Notes under the pieces: model-generated
The model's input: the letters and a program-made list of their open reading frames with translations, nothing else
The model's database searches: none
Told to the model about the DNA's origin: nothing
Part shown: piece by piece, positions 6,588-12,668 of the stretch
Layout: every line of letters starts with the position of its first letter
Position numbering within the stretch: the stretch's first letter is position 1
Program-made: the position numbers and the translations under genes
IMG/VR virus record: IMGVR_UViG_3300033156_000258
Coordinates: 1 to 43,663 of that record
Direction: 5' to 3' (one strand)
Length of the DNA: 43,663 nt
Source: a virus

Positions 6588-7209
6588 TCCCGCCTCCCTT
6601 CTCATGCCAATCCGGCATCCGACTCAAGCTCATGATCAGCGCAATGCGATCATCGCCCACGAACAAGACGCAGAAGGGGCCAACATAAAAACGCGCCGTG
6701 CCCTTCCAGCCCGTCAACGCGGCCGCCAAATACCCCGGATCTATGGGAAGCTCAGCCTCGCCCATTTCCAGACGATAGCGAACCGGCCTATTCTGGCGCC
6801 GCTTCCCATGCGGCCACGCCTGGCCATTCCGCGCCCTGAAGTGCATAGCGCCGATGTCCGCATTCCTCGCCATGAGCTCCAAGCTGCCATTGAACGCCAG
6901 CACCGCGCACGATGTCCTAAAAGCTTTCGCCGCCTGCCTGGCTGCCTTATGCAGATGGAACGGACTGAGCTCGCCCCATGCAACGCATTCTGTGAAGCAT
7001 TCGCTGATGAACTCAAGCGCTGCCTCTGCCCTCCCATCCGGCCATTGCCCGGCCTCTGGATCGCTGGCCCCTAGCAGCGCATGCAATCTATACCCATCCG
7101 CTGCCATGATATAGCCCCGGCCTTGGTGCGGCTGCTGCAGCTCTGGCCTCCCCCCTTGTCTAACGCTCTTGATTGCCCGCTTCAAGAATGCCTTATCCCC
7201 TGCCTTCAT
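6574..7209 (-). CDS. DNA sliding-clamp-like protein (211 aa), DnaN-related
   Basis: The protein carries AADGYRLHAL at residues 36-45, matching the conserved TDGxRL signature of bacterial beta clamps. The spacing of strands and helices around it (FLKRAIKSV near the start, later LAFNGSLELMARN and FYVGPFCVLFV) resembles one or two clamp domains. At 211 residues it is much shorter than a full DnaN (about 370), so it would have to form a higher-order ring or act as a decoy. Start chosen at 7209 with GGAGGG six bases upstream; a G-quadruplex lies in the leader. The alternative is a phage protein of only superficial likeness. Confidence 0.55.
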   Translation of the reverse strand: MKAGDKAFLKRAIKSVRQGGRPELQQPHQGRGYIMAADGYRLHALLGASDPEAGQWPDGRAEAALEFISECFTECVAWGELSPFHLHKAARQAAKAFRTSCAVLAFNGSLELMARNADIGAMHFRARNGQAWPHGKRRQNRPVRYRLEMGEAELPIDPGYLAAALTGWKGTARFYVGPFCVLFVGDDRIALIMSLSRMPDWHEKGGGNGKL

Positions 7210-7224
7210 TGGATGCCCTCCGAT

Positions 7225-7239
7225 CCCACCCACCCGCCC
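7225..7239 (-). promoter_or_regulatory. G-quadruplex motif in the leader of the clamp-like gene
   Basis: Third exact copy of GGGCGGGTGGGTGGG on the minus strand. It lies about 15 bases upstream of the clamp-like start, with GGAGGG between. Two other leaders in the same operon have the same element. Confidence 0.7.
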
Positions 7240-7246
7240 CGGCGCC

Positions 7247-7438
7247 CTACCGGCAGTAAAGCGCCTCGTCTTGTGCCTCCGCCTGGAACCTGCGGAAGTC
7301 GTCGGCCCCGCATGCCTCGTGATATGCCTGCCTCGTCAACGGCCAGTAGATAATCGGCTCGCCCTTGCGAATGCGCTTCCCGCACCGCGGACAATCGCTA
7401 GCATATCTGGCTCGAGTCTTATACGGATCTCCCCGCAT
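7247..7438 (-). CDS. Small zinc-binding protein, CPRCG...HEACG type (63 aa)
   Basis: Residues about 16-43 hold CPRCGKRIRKGEPIIYWP and later YHEACG, which together form a Cys2-His-Cys zinc site. The IxKGExIxYWPxTxxAxH context is common in small phage proteins of unknown role. The start at 7438 has GGAGG six bases upstream. The C-terminus is a short acidic helix. Confidence 0.75.
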   Translation of the reverse strand: MRGDPYKTRARYASDCPRCGKRIRKGEPIIYWPLTRQAYHEACGADDFRRFQAEAQDEALYCR

Positions 7439-7456
7439 CTTCGCCTCCGATCTCTG

Positions 7457-7939
7457 CTATATGTCGAAGCCCAGGCCCCGCGCCTTCAGGCTCACGAACT
7501 GCCCGGCGCCGATGATGATATGGTCAAGCACGCTGATATCAAGCAGCTTCCCAGCCTCCACTATGGCACGCGTGACCGCTACGTCCTCTGGACTTGGTGA
7601 AGGGTCCCCGCTTGGGTGATTGTGGAATACAATCATCGCCGCCGCCTCCGCCATGATCGCAGGCCGGAATATCTCGCCTACCCGGATCAATGATCCATTG
7701 ACGGAACCGTAGTAGATGCGCGGCATCCCCAACACCTGATTGCGAGTATCAAGCAGCAACACCCATAGCCCCTCTTTGATCTCGCCCGCCAATAACGGCA
7801 TGGCATACGCCGCCGCCTCTTGCTCTGAGCTGATCCGCCAGGCGCCACTATGTCGCTCCCATACCTGGCGCAGCTCCGCAAGCGCGCGCTGGTACTCCGG
7901 TCGCTCTGCAACCGGCAACACCTGTTCCTGTCCTTGCAT
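7457..7939 (-). CDS. radC: RadC-family JAB/MPN (JAMM) domain protein (160 aa)
   Basis: The JAMM metal-binding motif is complete: H106-N-H108, seven residues, S116, two residues, D119 ([15 protein letters not shown]), with an upstream Glu at 89. The usual RadC follow-on, [13 protein letters not shown], comes next. The N-terminal helix-hairpin-helix region of cellular RadC is missing and is replaced by about 45 helical residues. RadC-like proteins are frequent in phages and mobile elements and their chemistry is unsettled; some act as anti-restriction factors. It is first in the leftward operon, with GGGAGG six bases before the start and the promoter at about 7981. Confidence 0.9.
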   Translation of the reverse strand: MQGQEQVLPVAERPEYQRALAELRQVWERHSGAWRISSEQEAAAYAMPLLAGEIKEGLWVLLLDTRNQVLGMPRIYYGSVNGSLIRVGEIFRPAIMAEAAAMIVFHNHPSGDPSPSPEDVAVTRAIVEAGKLLDISVLDHIIIGAGQFVSLKARGLGFDI

Positions 7940-7980
7940 GGCAAAGCCTCCCCGCTCGTTGAACGGATACCCACGCCTCC

Positions 7981-8009
7981 ATCATACAACGGAAACACGT
8001 TTCATTTTC
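7981..8009 (-). promoter_or_regulatory. Promoter of the leftward (radC) operon
   Basis: On the minus strand a near-consensus -10 box TATGAT lies at 7986-7981. Seventeen bases further up, the hexamer (GAAAAT at 8009-8004) is a poor -35, and it is covered by the 11-bp repeats at 7998-8030. A strong -10 with a weak -35 under a repeat array suggests activator-dependent transcription. Transcription would start near 7974, giving a leader of about 35 bases. Confidence 0.55.
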
Positions 8010-8030
8010 GTTACAATTCCATTACAACTT
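7998..8030. repeat. Three 11-bp phased direct repeats between divergent promoters
   Basis: Consecutive 11-mers CGTTTCATTTT, CGTTACAATTC and CATTACAACTT occupy 7998-8030 without gaps. Related arrays occur at 8633-8654 and 9516-9570. A period of 11 bp would put every repeat on nearly the same face of the helix, as expected for cooperative binding of a regulator. The array overlaps the -35 regions of both divergent promoters. Confidence 0.65.
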
Positions 8031-8058
8031 GCAGGGATCATCCCCGCTGGTGTATGAT
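8029..8058 (+). promoter_or_regulatory. Late rightward promoter, apparently leaderless
   Basis: TTGCAG (8029-8034), an 18-base spacer, and TATGAT (8053-8058) form a sigma-70-like promoter. The ATG of the first late gene at 8065 lies six bases after the -10 box, where transcription would start, and no ribosome-binding site precedes it. The mRNA would be leaderless. The -35 overlaps the last 11-bp repeat. Confidence 0.65.
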
Positions 8059-8064
8059 CTGATC

Positions 8065-8628
8065 ATGGAAACCCAAGAGCTCCCCCCTCAATTCCAGGAT
8101 CCCCCAGGCCGATATCGCCTATGCAAGAATGGCGCCATTTTCGACAATGAAACTAAACGATTCGTGGCCGGTCCCCTAAGTAAACATAATCCCCCAGAAG
8201 TGATAGAAGCGCGCGCTAAGCAGATGCAACAAGCTAGAACGGAAAAGCAGAGGCGCCTAGTGCTGGAGCGCATCCAAGAGGCCGCAGTTAGAAGGGCTCA
8301 GGATGGCCTAAACAGGCCGCCTAGGGAGCCAGCGGACGCCATCGCATACGGAATAGCCCACCTGTACGAAAGATCGCTAGATGGCGATGAGCCCCTGCGG
8401 GACGCGGTGGCAGCGCAACGACTGGTAATCACGGTAGCGGCGCCGGAGCTGATGCCACGGGCAGGCCAAGCGGTCGATGGCGGCGCCCCGGTAATCCAGA
8501 TCAACATCTCCGGTCAGCTCGCTGGGGCCTATGCTGGCGCCCTGGCGGAGCGGTTGCGAGAGGCCGGGCAGGATCCCAGCGTGATAGATGGCGAATGGAG
8601 CGAGGCTGAAGGTGACAATGGCGCATGA
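8065..8628 (+). CDS. Candidate small terminase subunit / first late gene (187 aa)
   Basis: The N-terminus (RYRLCKNGAIFDNETKRFV) and the following helical, basic region with many Arg/Lys and Ala resemble phage proteins that precede terminase genes and may be small-subunit-like. The C-terminus is hydrophobic-to-acidic (VIQINISGQLAGAYAGALAERL). There is no clear helix-turn-helix, so this is an inference from position and general pattern. The ATG at 8065 has no ribosome-binding site and sits at the predicted transcription start; an in-frame ATG at 8029 would lie upstream of that start and inside the -35 box. Confidence 0.45.
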   Translation: METQELPPQFQDPPGRYRLCKNGAIFDNETKRFVAGPLSKHNPPEVIEARAKQMQQARTEKQRRLVLERIQEAAVRRAQDGLNRPPREPADAIAYGIAHLYERSLDGDEPLRDAVAAQRLVITVAAPELMPRAGQAVDGGAPVIQINISGQLAGAYAGALAERLREAGQDPSVIDGEWSEAEGDNGA

Positions 8629-8884
8629 ATTCCGTTACGATTTCGTTACAAACATGCCTGATGGTGAAGATATCAGCCATTATCGCAACCTTGCCGATGG
8701 CGGAGCGGCGCCACCCATGAGCCCGATCCCCCGCCAGGTGGCGCCGGCTGCCCAGGATCCCCCCCGCCGGCCGATCTCTTGGCGCCCGCAGCCAGCGACC
8801 AGCTCCCGCCTCGACCTGGAGCCCTGCCGGGTGGCGCCGGATCCCCCAGCTGGCAGGTTTGCCCTGCCGCAGGTGCGCCCGTGA
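8618..8884 (+). CDS. Pro/Arg-rich hypothetical protein (88 aa)
   Basis: The frame opens at 8618, overlapping the previous gene by 11 bases. The first 30 residues (FRYDFVTNMPDGEDISHY) look ordinary, and the remainder is Pro, Ala and Arg-rich (APAAQDPPRRPISW; EPCRVAPDPP), with repeated DNA words such as GGTGGCGCC. Low-complexity composition makes it either a short disordered protein or mostly a DNA/RNA structural region with an accidental frame. The second 11-bp repeat array lies in its first codons. Confidence 0.4.
   Translation: MAHEFRYDFVTNMPDGEDISHYRNLADGGAAPPMSPIPRQVAPAAQDPPRRPISWRPQPATSSRLDLEPCRVAPDPPAGRFALPQVRP
8633..8654. repeat. Two 11-bp phased direct repeats (second array)
   Basis: CGTTACGATTT and CGTTACAAACA follow each other directly at 8633-8654. 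They match the consensus of the arrays at 7998 and 9516. The 11 bases before them (CGCATGAATTC) match weakly. Here the repeats overlap the start of a reading frame, so coding constraint cannot be excluded. Confidence 0.55.
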
Positions 8885-8994
8885 CCGAGGTTTTGAAGTG
8901 TCGGCCGGCCACCCCCCACGTCGCCAGACGTGGTCGGGTGGGATATGAGGGTCCCCTTGCGCGCAAAAGCGCACGTAGCCGGGGAAGGTGAGAG
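8885..8994 (+). ncRNA. Possible structured RNA leader with two hairpins
   Basis: The 110-base gap holds two nested hairpins. The first has CCACGTC (8916-8922) pairing with GACGTGG (8927-8933) and extends through CCACCC (8909-8914) with GGGTGG (8936-8941), about 13 pairs. The second pairs TGCGC (8958-8962) with GCGCA (8969-8973), plus CCCC (8953-8956) with GGGG (8981-8984). The GGGG lies next to the ribosome-binding site of the gene at 8995, so the fold could control its translation. It matches no RNA family I recognise; a packaging site is an alternative. Confidence 0.35.
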
Positions 8995-9492
8995 ATGGGA
9001 TTTACGCGATTTAGGCGGAAGATGGGGGTGGCGGCGGGTCGGCGTCGATTTCCGCGGGTAGCGAATGTTGCGAGTGCGAATGGTGAGCGGCGGTTGAGGC
9101 TGAATGAGGGAAGGGGTCCGGAGTGGCGAGATGCGGGGGAGGACAGGGTTTATTATTTAGCGAGGTTGATAGAGGAGCGGGTACCTCGAGGGATAGAGCT
9201 TGGATTGGCGCAGTTATTGTATGAGGAGGTATTGCCTATGGCGGGGGAAATAGGGGAGCGAATGGGGAGGCGAGGGGAAGTAGTGAGGGAATATCCGTCG
9301 AGGCTGTGGCCGCCTGGTGTGGGGGAGGAGGCGGGGGCGATTGGTCGGGTGGTAGGGGGAATAGGGAGGGGGCTAGGGCAAGCGGTGAATGCGTTGGCGC
9401 CGTTATTGATGGTGCCGGATGAGATGTGGAGGGAGATGATCAGGGCGATACCTGGGGAGTACGAGTTTGGGGAGGGGCGGCCGACTGGGTGA
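8995..9492 (+). CDS. Gly/Arg-rich hypothetical protein with compositional bias (165 aa)
   Basis: The family is not recognised. The N-terminus is strongly basic (FTRFRRKMGVAAGRRRF), the middle helical and acidic, and about residues 118-142 hold a glycine-zipper-like segment (IGRVVGGIGRGLGQAVNAL) that could insert in a membrane. The sense strand is unusually G-rich, using GGG, GAG, AGG and GCG where neighbours use GGC and CGC, and contains two potential G-quadruplexes (about 9242-9279 and 9347-9372). This suggests separate origin or selection on the DNA or RNA. It may be a minor virion protein, but the evidence is only positional. Confidence 0.55.
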   Translation: MGFTRFRRKMGVAAGRRRFPRVANVASANGERRLRLNEGRGPEWRDAGEDRVYYLARLIEERVPRGIELGLAQLLYEEVLPMAGEIGERMGRRGEVVREYPSRLWPPGVGEEAGAIGRVVGGIGRGLGQAVNALAPLLMVPDEMWREMIRAIPGEYEFGEGRPTG

Positions 9493-9515
9493 GGGAGGCG
9501 GAGTGGGGTTATGGT

Positions 9516-9570
9516 AAGTACAGAATTGTTACAAAATCGTTTCAATTTGGTTACAGGAGTGTTTCATGAT
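9516..9570. repeat. Four to five 11-bp phased direct repeats overlapping the start of the 9566 gene
   Basis: From 9527 the units are TGTTACAAAAT, CGTTTCAATTT, GGTTACAGGAG and TGTTTCATGAT, end to end with period 11. A weaker unit (AAGTACAGAAT) precedes them at 9516. The fourth unit contains the ribosome-binding site AGGAG and the fifth the ATG of the next gene. Protein bound here could block translation or transcription of the receptor-binding-like gene. Confidence 0.65.
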
Positions 9571-10063
9571 GTCTGAGGTGGGGCCAAGGACGTTCATGGG
9601 GCCGGTCAAGTTCATGGATCGGGTGTTTGGGCCTTATAAGGGCGTTGCGGTTCGCGTATATCGGACGATCGACCAGACGATTACAAATGACCAATGGAGT
9701 CCGATCACGTTCAATGCGATGCGATTTGACACCGGGGGCATGTGGAACTCGCTTCAGGGCTATATGCTGACCTGCAAGGAAAAGGGGATCTATCAGATAA
9801 CGGGCAACATTATTTGGGAGGCGAACACAAGCGGGATAAGGAGCATTGAGATCGATTTGAACGGGGTTACGAGCATAGCGGCCATGAGGGGCCCGAATTT
9901 GGGTGTAGATTGGACAGGGCATGCGCAGTTCATTTCAACGCTATATAAGCTGGATGTTGGCGATTATATTCGTTTTCGTGTTTATCAAAATAGCGGAGGC
10001 TTCTTAGATATCGTCTCTTATGGCAATTCGACGCCGGAATTCATGATGGTGAAGGTGGCCTAG
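9566..10063 (+). CDS. C1q/TNF-like jelly-roll virion protein (165 aa)
   Basis: From about residue 26 the sequence follows the C1q-like pattern: ITFNAMRFDTGGMWN, then GIYQITGNIIWEAN, SIEIDLNGV, AQFISTLYKLDVGDYIRFRV, and a closing TPEFMMVKV strand. Such trimeric jelly rolls form heads of phage fibres and other receptor-binding proteins. The start is the first of two ATGs, after AGGAG. Position in the late unit near an S-layer-homology lipoprotein and a fibre-like protein supports a role in host recognition. No collagen-like stalk is present, so it would attach through another protein. Confidence 0.75.
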   Translation: MMSEVGPRTFMGPVKFMDRVFGPYKGVAVRVYRTIDQTITNDQWSPITFNAMRFDTGGMWNSLQGYMLTCKEKGIYQITGNIIWEANTSGIRSIEIDLNGVTSIAAMRGPNLGVDWTGHAQFISTLYKLDVGDYIRFRVYQNSGGFLDIVSYGNSTPEFMMVKVA

Positions 10064-10090
10064 GGCATACCGGGGGCGAGGGAGCTCCCG

Positions 10091-10495
10091 ATGAAGAAAC
10101 TATGGATAGCGTTGCTAGTTTTCGTGATCGGAGGGTGTACTATGTCTAAGCCGGATTTTGCGGACGTGAGCCCGCACATGAATTCCTATTCTGCGATCAA
10201 GGAGCTGCGGGATGAGGGATGGGTTGTGGGCATCGGCGGCAATCAGTTCAAGCCGTGGGATACGCTCACGCGGGCGGAAATCGCGGTCATGATCGTGAGA
10301 GCCAAGCATGGGCCTAAGTATAAGCCTCCCAATGCGCAGGGCGTCATTCCGGATGTCCCTGCGAGCTATTGGGGCGCGAAATGGATCGAGCAGGCCGTGA
10401 AGGAGGGCATGGATCTTTACTGGGATGGGAATTTCTATCCCCGTGAGGCTGCCCGCCGGGCCGATATGGCCGTGCTGGTCTGGCTCTTGAAGTAG
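10091..10495 (+). CDS. S-layer-homology lipoprotein (134 aa)
   Basis: The N-terminus MKKLWIALLVFVIGGC is a signal peptide ending in a lipobox-like IGGC, so the protein should be exported and lipid-anchored. Two S-layer homology modules follow: FADVSPHMNSYSAIKELRDE...FKPWDTLTRAEIAVMI (about 23-70), then PDVPASYWGAKWIEQAVKEG...ADMAVLVWL (about 88-133). SLH modules bind cell-wall polysaccharide. A phage copy could mask or compete for surface sites during infection or help release. GAGGGAG precedes the start. SLH genes are rare in phages and argue for a host with S-layer proteins. Confidence 0.85.
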   Translation: MKKLWIALLVFVIGGCTMSKPDFADVSPHMNSYSAIKELRDEGWVVGIGGNQFKPWDTLTRAEIAVMIVRAKHGPKYKPPNAQGVIPDVPASYWGAKWIEQAVKEGMDLYWDGNFYPREAARRADMAVLVWLLK

Positions 10496-10513
10496 GATAA
10501 GGAGGCCCCCGGT

Positions 10514-10669
10514 ATGCCTTGGACTGTCAAACAGAAGCGAGCGATGCGGGCTGAGATCCGCCGCAGAAGGAGGGGGATGAAACCGAGAATGTTTCGTGGA
10601 ATGAGCCTCGCCAAGCTCGAAAGAGAAGTCAAGAAGCCGACCAAGAAGGCTAAAAGTAAGAGGAGATGA
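10514..10669 (+). CDS. Small, very basic protein (51 aa)
   Basis: An open frame from ATG 10514 ends with TGA at 10667-10669 and is preceded at nine bases by a strong AAGGAGG. The protein is mostly Lys and Arg (AEIRRRRRGMKPRMFRGM, then EREVKKPTKKAKSKRR) and could bind nucleic acid, perhaps as a minor packaging or internal protein. No family is recognised. The next gene's start overlaps or follows its stop immediately. Confidence 0.7.
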   Translation: MPWTVKQKRAMRAEIRRRRRGMKPRMFRGMSLAKLEREVKKPTKKAKSKRR

Positions 10670-10671
10670 TC

Positions 10672-11151
10672 ATGGACATGGAAGCAGGCGTGAAGGTGCG
10701 GGGCTTTTTCCACCTTCAGATTGCCGAGGACGATAAGATCGTCGGCGATAGCGGTATCGTCGAGAATGCCGTCGTGAATGAGGGATTTCGCGACTATCTG
10801 GCGAGAGCATTGGGTGCATTGGCGAACTCTAAGCAGATAAGCCATGCTGCTCTTGGCACCGGAGGCGAGCCTGGCGCAGGTGATACAACGCTTGAGGGCG
10901 AGATTGGGCACAACGCCTCCAGCCGCGACGCCGTTGCCGCAGCCACGAATGGCTCGACCGCCGTCCGCTTCACCGGCACCTTTGCCTCGGGAGACAGCCA
11001 TATCACAGATACGGTAAACATCGCCAACATCGGCCTCTTCCAGCAGTCGAACACTCAATCTGGCACGATCTTTGCGGGCGCCACCTTCGCCTCAAGCTCC
11101 TGGGCAACGAATCAGTCTGTGAACTACACCTATGACATCACCTTCTCCTAA
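10672..11151 (+). CDS. Virion or tail-fibre-associated protein (159 aa)
   Basis: The sequence follows a pattern common in phage tail and fibre proteins: ENAVVNEGFRDYLARAL, ISHAALGTGGEPGAGDTTL, then beta-rich VRFTGTFASGD..., IANIGLFQQSNTQSGTIFAG, ending in a TYDITFS strand. Start chosen at 10672, six bases after AGGAG; an ATG at 10666 is also in frame. It lies between host-interaction genes. Its end overlaps the methyltransferase gene by 20 bases. Confidence 0.65.
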   Translation: MDMEAGVKVRGFFHLQIAEDDKIVGDSGIVENAVVNEGFRDYLARALGALANSKQISHAALGTGGEPGAGDTTLEGEIGHNASSRDAVAAATNGSTAVRFTGTFASGDSHITDTVNIANIGLFQQSNTQSGTIFAGATFASSSWATNQSVNYTYDITFS

Positions 11152-11719
11152 AGGCGATGGCAAGGTTGCGGATTGGATTGCGGACAAGGCGGGTATTCAG
11201 CTCGATCTCGGCTGCGGCGAGCATAAACAGCCCGGCTTTGTCGGCATAGATGTTCGCGACCTTCCTGGCGTCGATATCATCCATGATCTGAATGTGCATC
11301 CCTGGCCGCTGCCGGATGAATGCGCCATCCGCATCATGGCGAGCCATCTGGTTGAGCATATCCCGCCCGTGGCGGTTGGGCCGCTTGGAACCTGGTTCCC
11401 CTTCATGGCCTTCATGGATGAGGTCTGGAGGATCGCAAAGCCAGGCGGGGAGCTCATGATTTCGGCCCCCTATTGGACTTCGCCCGGCTTCGCGCAGGAT
11501 CCGACCCATATCAACGCCATCAGCGAAGTGACATTCGCCTATTTCGATCCCATGCACCACAGCGGCCTATGGGGCATCTATAAACCTAAACCCTGGTACT
11601 ACAGCTACGTGAGCTTCGATCCCCAATGGTCTATTGAAGTCCTGCTGCGCAAACATTCCGAAGATCCCGACTTATGGCAGAAGGAGCGTGATCTGTGGGG
11701 ACCCCCGAAGAGTTCCTAG
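11132..11719 (+). CDS. Class I SAM-dependent methyltransferase, small-molecule or sugar type (195 aa)
   Basis: Motif I LDLGCGEHKQPGFVGID (about residues 24-40) binds SAM. ASHLVEHIPP (about 70-79) and WRIAKPGGELMISAPYW (about 99-115) complete the Rossmann-like core of the methyltransferase-11 type. There is no DNA-methylase catalytic motif. Next to a glycosyltransferase, it most likely modifies a sugar or glycan. The pair may decorate virion proteins or the host surface. A second, inverted-order pair lies at 30154-31645. Confidence 0.8.
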   Translation: MTSPSPKGDGKVADWIADKAGIQLDLGCGEHKQPGFVGIDVRDLPGVDIIHDLNVHPWPLPDECAIRIMASHLVEHIPPVAVGPLGTWFPFMAFMDEVWRIAKPGGELMISAPYWTSPGFAQDPTHINAISEVTFAYFDPMHHSGLWGIYKPKPWYYSYVSFDPQWSIEVLLRKHSEDPDLWQKERDLWGPPKSS

Positions 11720-12465
11720 GCATACTCAAAAGCGGCGCCAATCCCTATAGCCGCCTGTGCATCGGCACGCCGACCCTCGGCACGATTCGCATGGAGTGGC
11801 ATCAGGCCCGTATCAGCCTGATCATGCCCGTCAATTGGGCCGAAGTGCGTGTCATGCAGAATATGCCGGGCTTCATGCCTCTCGGCTTCCTCGTGGCCGA
11901 TGCCCAGAATTTGATCGTGAGGCATGCGATCGATCAGGATTCGGAATGGCTCCTGCTCTATGAGGATGATGTGCTGCCGCCTCTCGATGCCTTCGTGCGG
12001 CTGAATGAATACATGATGGACGGCGGCACGCCGATTGTATCGGGCCTTTATTACACCAAATCGAGGCCCTCCGAGCCCTTGATATTCAGGGGCCGCGGGA
12101 ATGGCTACTACCCCAAATGGAAGCGAGGCGATCTTGTCTGGGCAGATGGCGTGCCGACAGGTTTCCTGCTGATCCACATGAGCATCATGAAAGCCCTGTG
12201 GGAGGATAGCGAAGCCTATATCGTGCGCGGGCAAGAAACCCGCCGGGTGTTTCATTTCCCGCGCGATATGTGGCAGGATCCCGAAACCGGCAACTACAAG
12301 ACCATGCACGGAACGAGTGATCTGGCCTGGTGCAGCCGCATCATCGAGGGCGGCTATTTCAAGAAGGCCGGCTGGCCCAAATATCAGCGGAAGAAATACC
12401 CCTTCCTGGTCGATACGAACATCTTCTGCAGGCACATTTCACCCAATGGAGAGCTTTTCCCATGA
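11695..12465 (+). CDS. GT2-like glycosyltransferase (256 aa)
   Basis: The fold pattern of a nucleotide-sugar glycosyltransferase is visible: N-terminal strand SLIMPVNWAEV, acidic metal-binding motif LLLYEDDVLPP (about 87-97), then IVSGLYYTK, DGVPTGFLLIHMSIM and a C-terminal H-rich region FCRHISPNG. The start is the GTG at 11695, nine bases after AAGGAG, and overlaps the methyltransferase by 25 bases. The likely job is adding sugar to a phage or host surface structure, together with its neighbour. Confidence 0.75.
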   Translation: MGTPEEFLGILKSGANPYSRLCIGTPTLGTIRMEWHQARISLIMPVNWAEVRVMQNMPGFMPLGFLVADAQNLIVRHAIDQDSEWLLLYEDDVLPPLDAFVRLNEYMMDGGTPIVSGLYYTKSRPSEPLIFRGRGNGYYPKWKRGDLVWADGVPTGFLLIHMSIMKALWEDSEAYIVRGQETRRVFHFPRDMWQDPETGNYKTMHGTSDLAWCSRIIEGGYFKKAGWPKYQRKKYPFLVDTNIFCRHISPNGELFP

Positions 12466-12668
12466 ACCATGAAGCAAAAATCATTTGGATCCCGGCAGAA
12501 AAATACTACAAGCTTGTCTGCCGGAAATGCGGCCAGACATTGGCGGAGGGCATGACTGATATTCAGGCGATTGTTTTTGATTTCCCTGGCGAATGCGGCA
12601 TGCCCGAATCGCTCCAGGTGCATGCGAGCGAAGAAATCGGGCTGAAGGATCGGTTTGGATGTGAGTGA
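12462..12668 (+). CDS. Small hypothetical protein with CxxC (68 aa)
   Basis: ATG 12462 overlaps the glycosyltransferase stop as ATGA, and the stop overlaps the next start as TGATG, so it is tightly coupled to both. It contains CRKCG (about 20-24) and a further Cys at about 46; metal binding is possible but not certain. No family is known. Confidence 0.65.
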   Translation: MNHEAKIIWIPAEKYYKLVCRKCGQTLAEGMTDIQAIVFDFPGECGMPESLQVHASEEIGLKDRFGCE

